A stretch of DNA of 11,953 nucleotides from CAZPGL01 sp964586175. GTDB lineage: Bacteria; Actinomycetota; Acidimicrobiia; Acidimicrobiales; MedAcidi-G1. Below the pieces are notes generated by a model. That model made no database searches, had not been told where the DNA came from, and saw only the letters and a program-made list of their open reading frames with translations. The position numbers were made by a program, and so were the translations under genes. Location of the stretch: the NCBI GenBank assembly GCA_964586175.1, contig CAZPGL010000050.1, positions 1 through 11,953 on the forward strand. The letters are read 5' to 3'. How positions within the stretch are numbered: position 1 is the stretch's first letter; each line of letters begins with the position of its first letter. Of this stretch, positions 11,233 to 11,953 are shown in pieces.

Positions 11233-11953
11233 GTGGGAGATGTCCGCACCCAGAAGGAAGCGGTCGTCGCCGAGGTCCGTGACCGGATCTCGTCGACCGA
11301 GGCGGTCGTGCTGACCGAGTACCGCGGGCTCGACGTACCGGCCATGGCCGAGTTGCGCAAGGCGCTGCGTGAGGCCGGCGGCGACTACAAGATCTACAAG
11401 AACACCCTGGTCCGCTTCGCGGCCCGTGAGCTCGAGCTCGACATCGAGGAGCTCCTGGTCGGCCCGACGGCGCTGGCCTTCGTGGGCGAGCGGGCCGACG
11501 GCACCGCCGGCGACCCCGTGTCGGTGGCCAAGGCGCTGCACGAGTTCGCCAAGGCGCACGAGGCCCTGATCGTCAAGGGCGGGGTGCTCGACGGCGCGCC
11601 GCTCACTGCCGACGAGGTCGAGGCACTGTCCAAGGTGGCACCCCGCGAGGTCCTGCTGGCCCAGCTGGCCGGCGCCATGGCGGCACCGCTCCAGCAGTTC
11701 GCCGGGTTGCTCAACGCCCTGCCTCAGAACCTGGCCTACGCCCTGCAGGCGCTCATCGACGAGGGTGGCGCCCCGGGTGCTCCCGTCGATGCGCCAGCCG
11801 AGGCCGCTGCCGACGAGACCGAGGCCGCTGCCGCCGACGAGGCGCCGGCCGACGAGACCGATGCGGAGGCCGTCGAGGCGTCCGCTGACGAGACCGAGGC
11901 TGCCGCCGACGAGGCGCCGGCCGACGAGACCGATGCGGAGGCCGTCGAGGCGT
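11233..11953 (+). CDS. rplJ: 50S ribosomal protein L10 (3' end outside window)
   Basis: 240 codons are present and the frame is still open at the window edge. The first 177 residues match L10: QKEAVVAEVRDRISSTEAVVLTEY is followed by RGLDVPAMAELRKALREAGGDYKIYKNTLVRFA, then GPTALAF and the helical C-terminal region (about 150-177) that binds L7/L12 dimers. L10 anchors the L12 stalk to L11 and 23S rRNA. Ordinary L10 ends near residue 165-180, but here an Ala/Glu/Asp/Pro tail of at least 63 residues follows, with a 24-residue tandem duplication. GTG 11233 is chosen because GAGGAGG (11217-11223) lies nine bases upstream; GTG 11227 is only three bases from it. A long leader upstream suggests autoregulation, and rplL would be expected next. 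Confidence 0.95.
   Translation, partial: MGDVRTQKEAVVAEVRDRISSTEAVVLTEYRGLDVPAMAELRKALREAGGDYKIYKNTLVRFAARELELDIEELLVGPTALAFVGERADGTAGDPVSVAKALHEFAKAHEALIVKGGVLDGAPLTADEVEALSKVAPREVLLAQLAGAMAAPLQQFAGLLNALPQNLAYALQALIDEGGAPGAPVDAPAEAAADETEAAAADEAPADETDAEAVEASADETEAAADEAPADETDAEAVEA
11809..11952 (+). repeat. 72-bp in-frame tandem repeat in the acidic tail of L10
   Basis: Two adjacent 72-bp units (11809-11880 and 11881-11952) encode near-identical 24-residue blocks sharing ADEAPADETDAEAVEA at their ends. A 43-base stretch starting at 11839 recurs exactly at 11911. More copies may lie beyond the window edge. Confidence 0.9.

Noticed and set aside
1..11953. Mobile element, prophage, toxin-antitoxin or defence island
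   Set aside because: All recognisable genes are core functions in a conserved order with even composition; no transposase, integrase, attachment site or terminal repeat is visible.

Overview
The window is GC-rich chromosomal DNA from a bacterium that is almost certainly an actinobacterium. The evidence is strong G/C third-position bias, TANNNT-type -10 boxes (three of them only 6-8 nt from an ATG), a long acidic N-terminal extension on NusG, and a gene order I recall from other Actinobacteria: nuo operon, htpX, yajQ, tRNA-Tyr, tRNA-Thr, tRNA-Met, rpmG, tRNA-Trp, secE, nusG, rplK, rplA, rplJ. A deep lineage such as Acidimicrobiia would fit, but the sequence alone does not prove the class. I see no mobile element, phage gene, CRISPR array or compositional break. 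This is a core, housekeeping region.

Layout. Positions 1-2822 (+) hold the end of the respiratory complex I operon: the C-terminus of nuoM, complete nuoN, and a MidA/NDUFAF7-type methyltransferase directly after nuoN, which suggests a complex I maturation role. Positions 2830-5380 (+) hold acs (acetyl-CoA synthetase) with its own good promoter, then a small HAD phosphatase resembling the phosphatase half of polynucleotide kinase. The membrane protease gene htpX (+) and yajQ (-) then converge on a strong two-way terminator. tRNA-Tyr follows with its own terminator, then a Pat-like GNAT acetyltransferase (-).

From 7724 everything is on + and serves translation, secretion and transcription: tRNA-Thr, tRNA-Met, rpmG (L33), tRNA-Trp, secE, nusG, rplK (L11), rplA (L1) and the start of rplJ (L10), which runs off the window end. 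secE and nusG overlap by one base. The L11/L1 and L1/L10 gaps (220 and 283 nt) are rich in hairpins and probably regulatory. No gene-free stretch exceeds 300 nt.

The most unusual items are: (1) a perfect 33-bp tandem repeat (three copies plus a partial fourth) that starts inside the last codons of rplK, each copy forming a 7-bp hairpin with TTAG in the loop, the first TAG being the rplK stop; (2) two downstream operon genes (midA-like and the HAD phosphatase) with no ATG/GTG/TTG where the family N-terminus should begin, both having ATC at or next to the preceding TGA; (3) three genes with leaderless-type promoters; (4) an inverted repeat overlapping the acs -10 box; and (5) a 24-residue tandem repeat in an acidic L10 tail. 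I found no convincing novel defence or mobile system.
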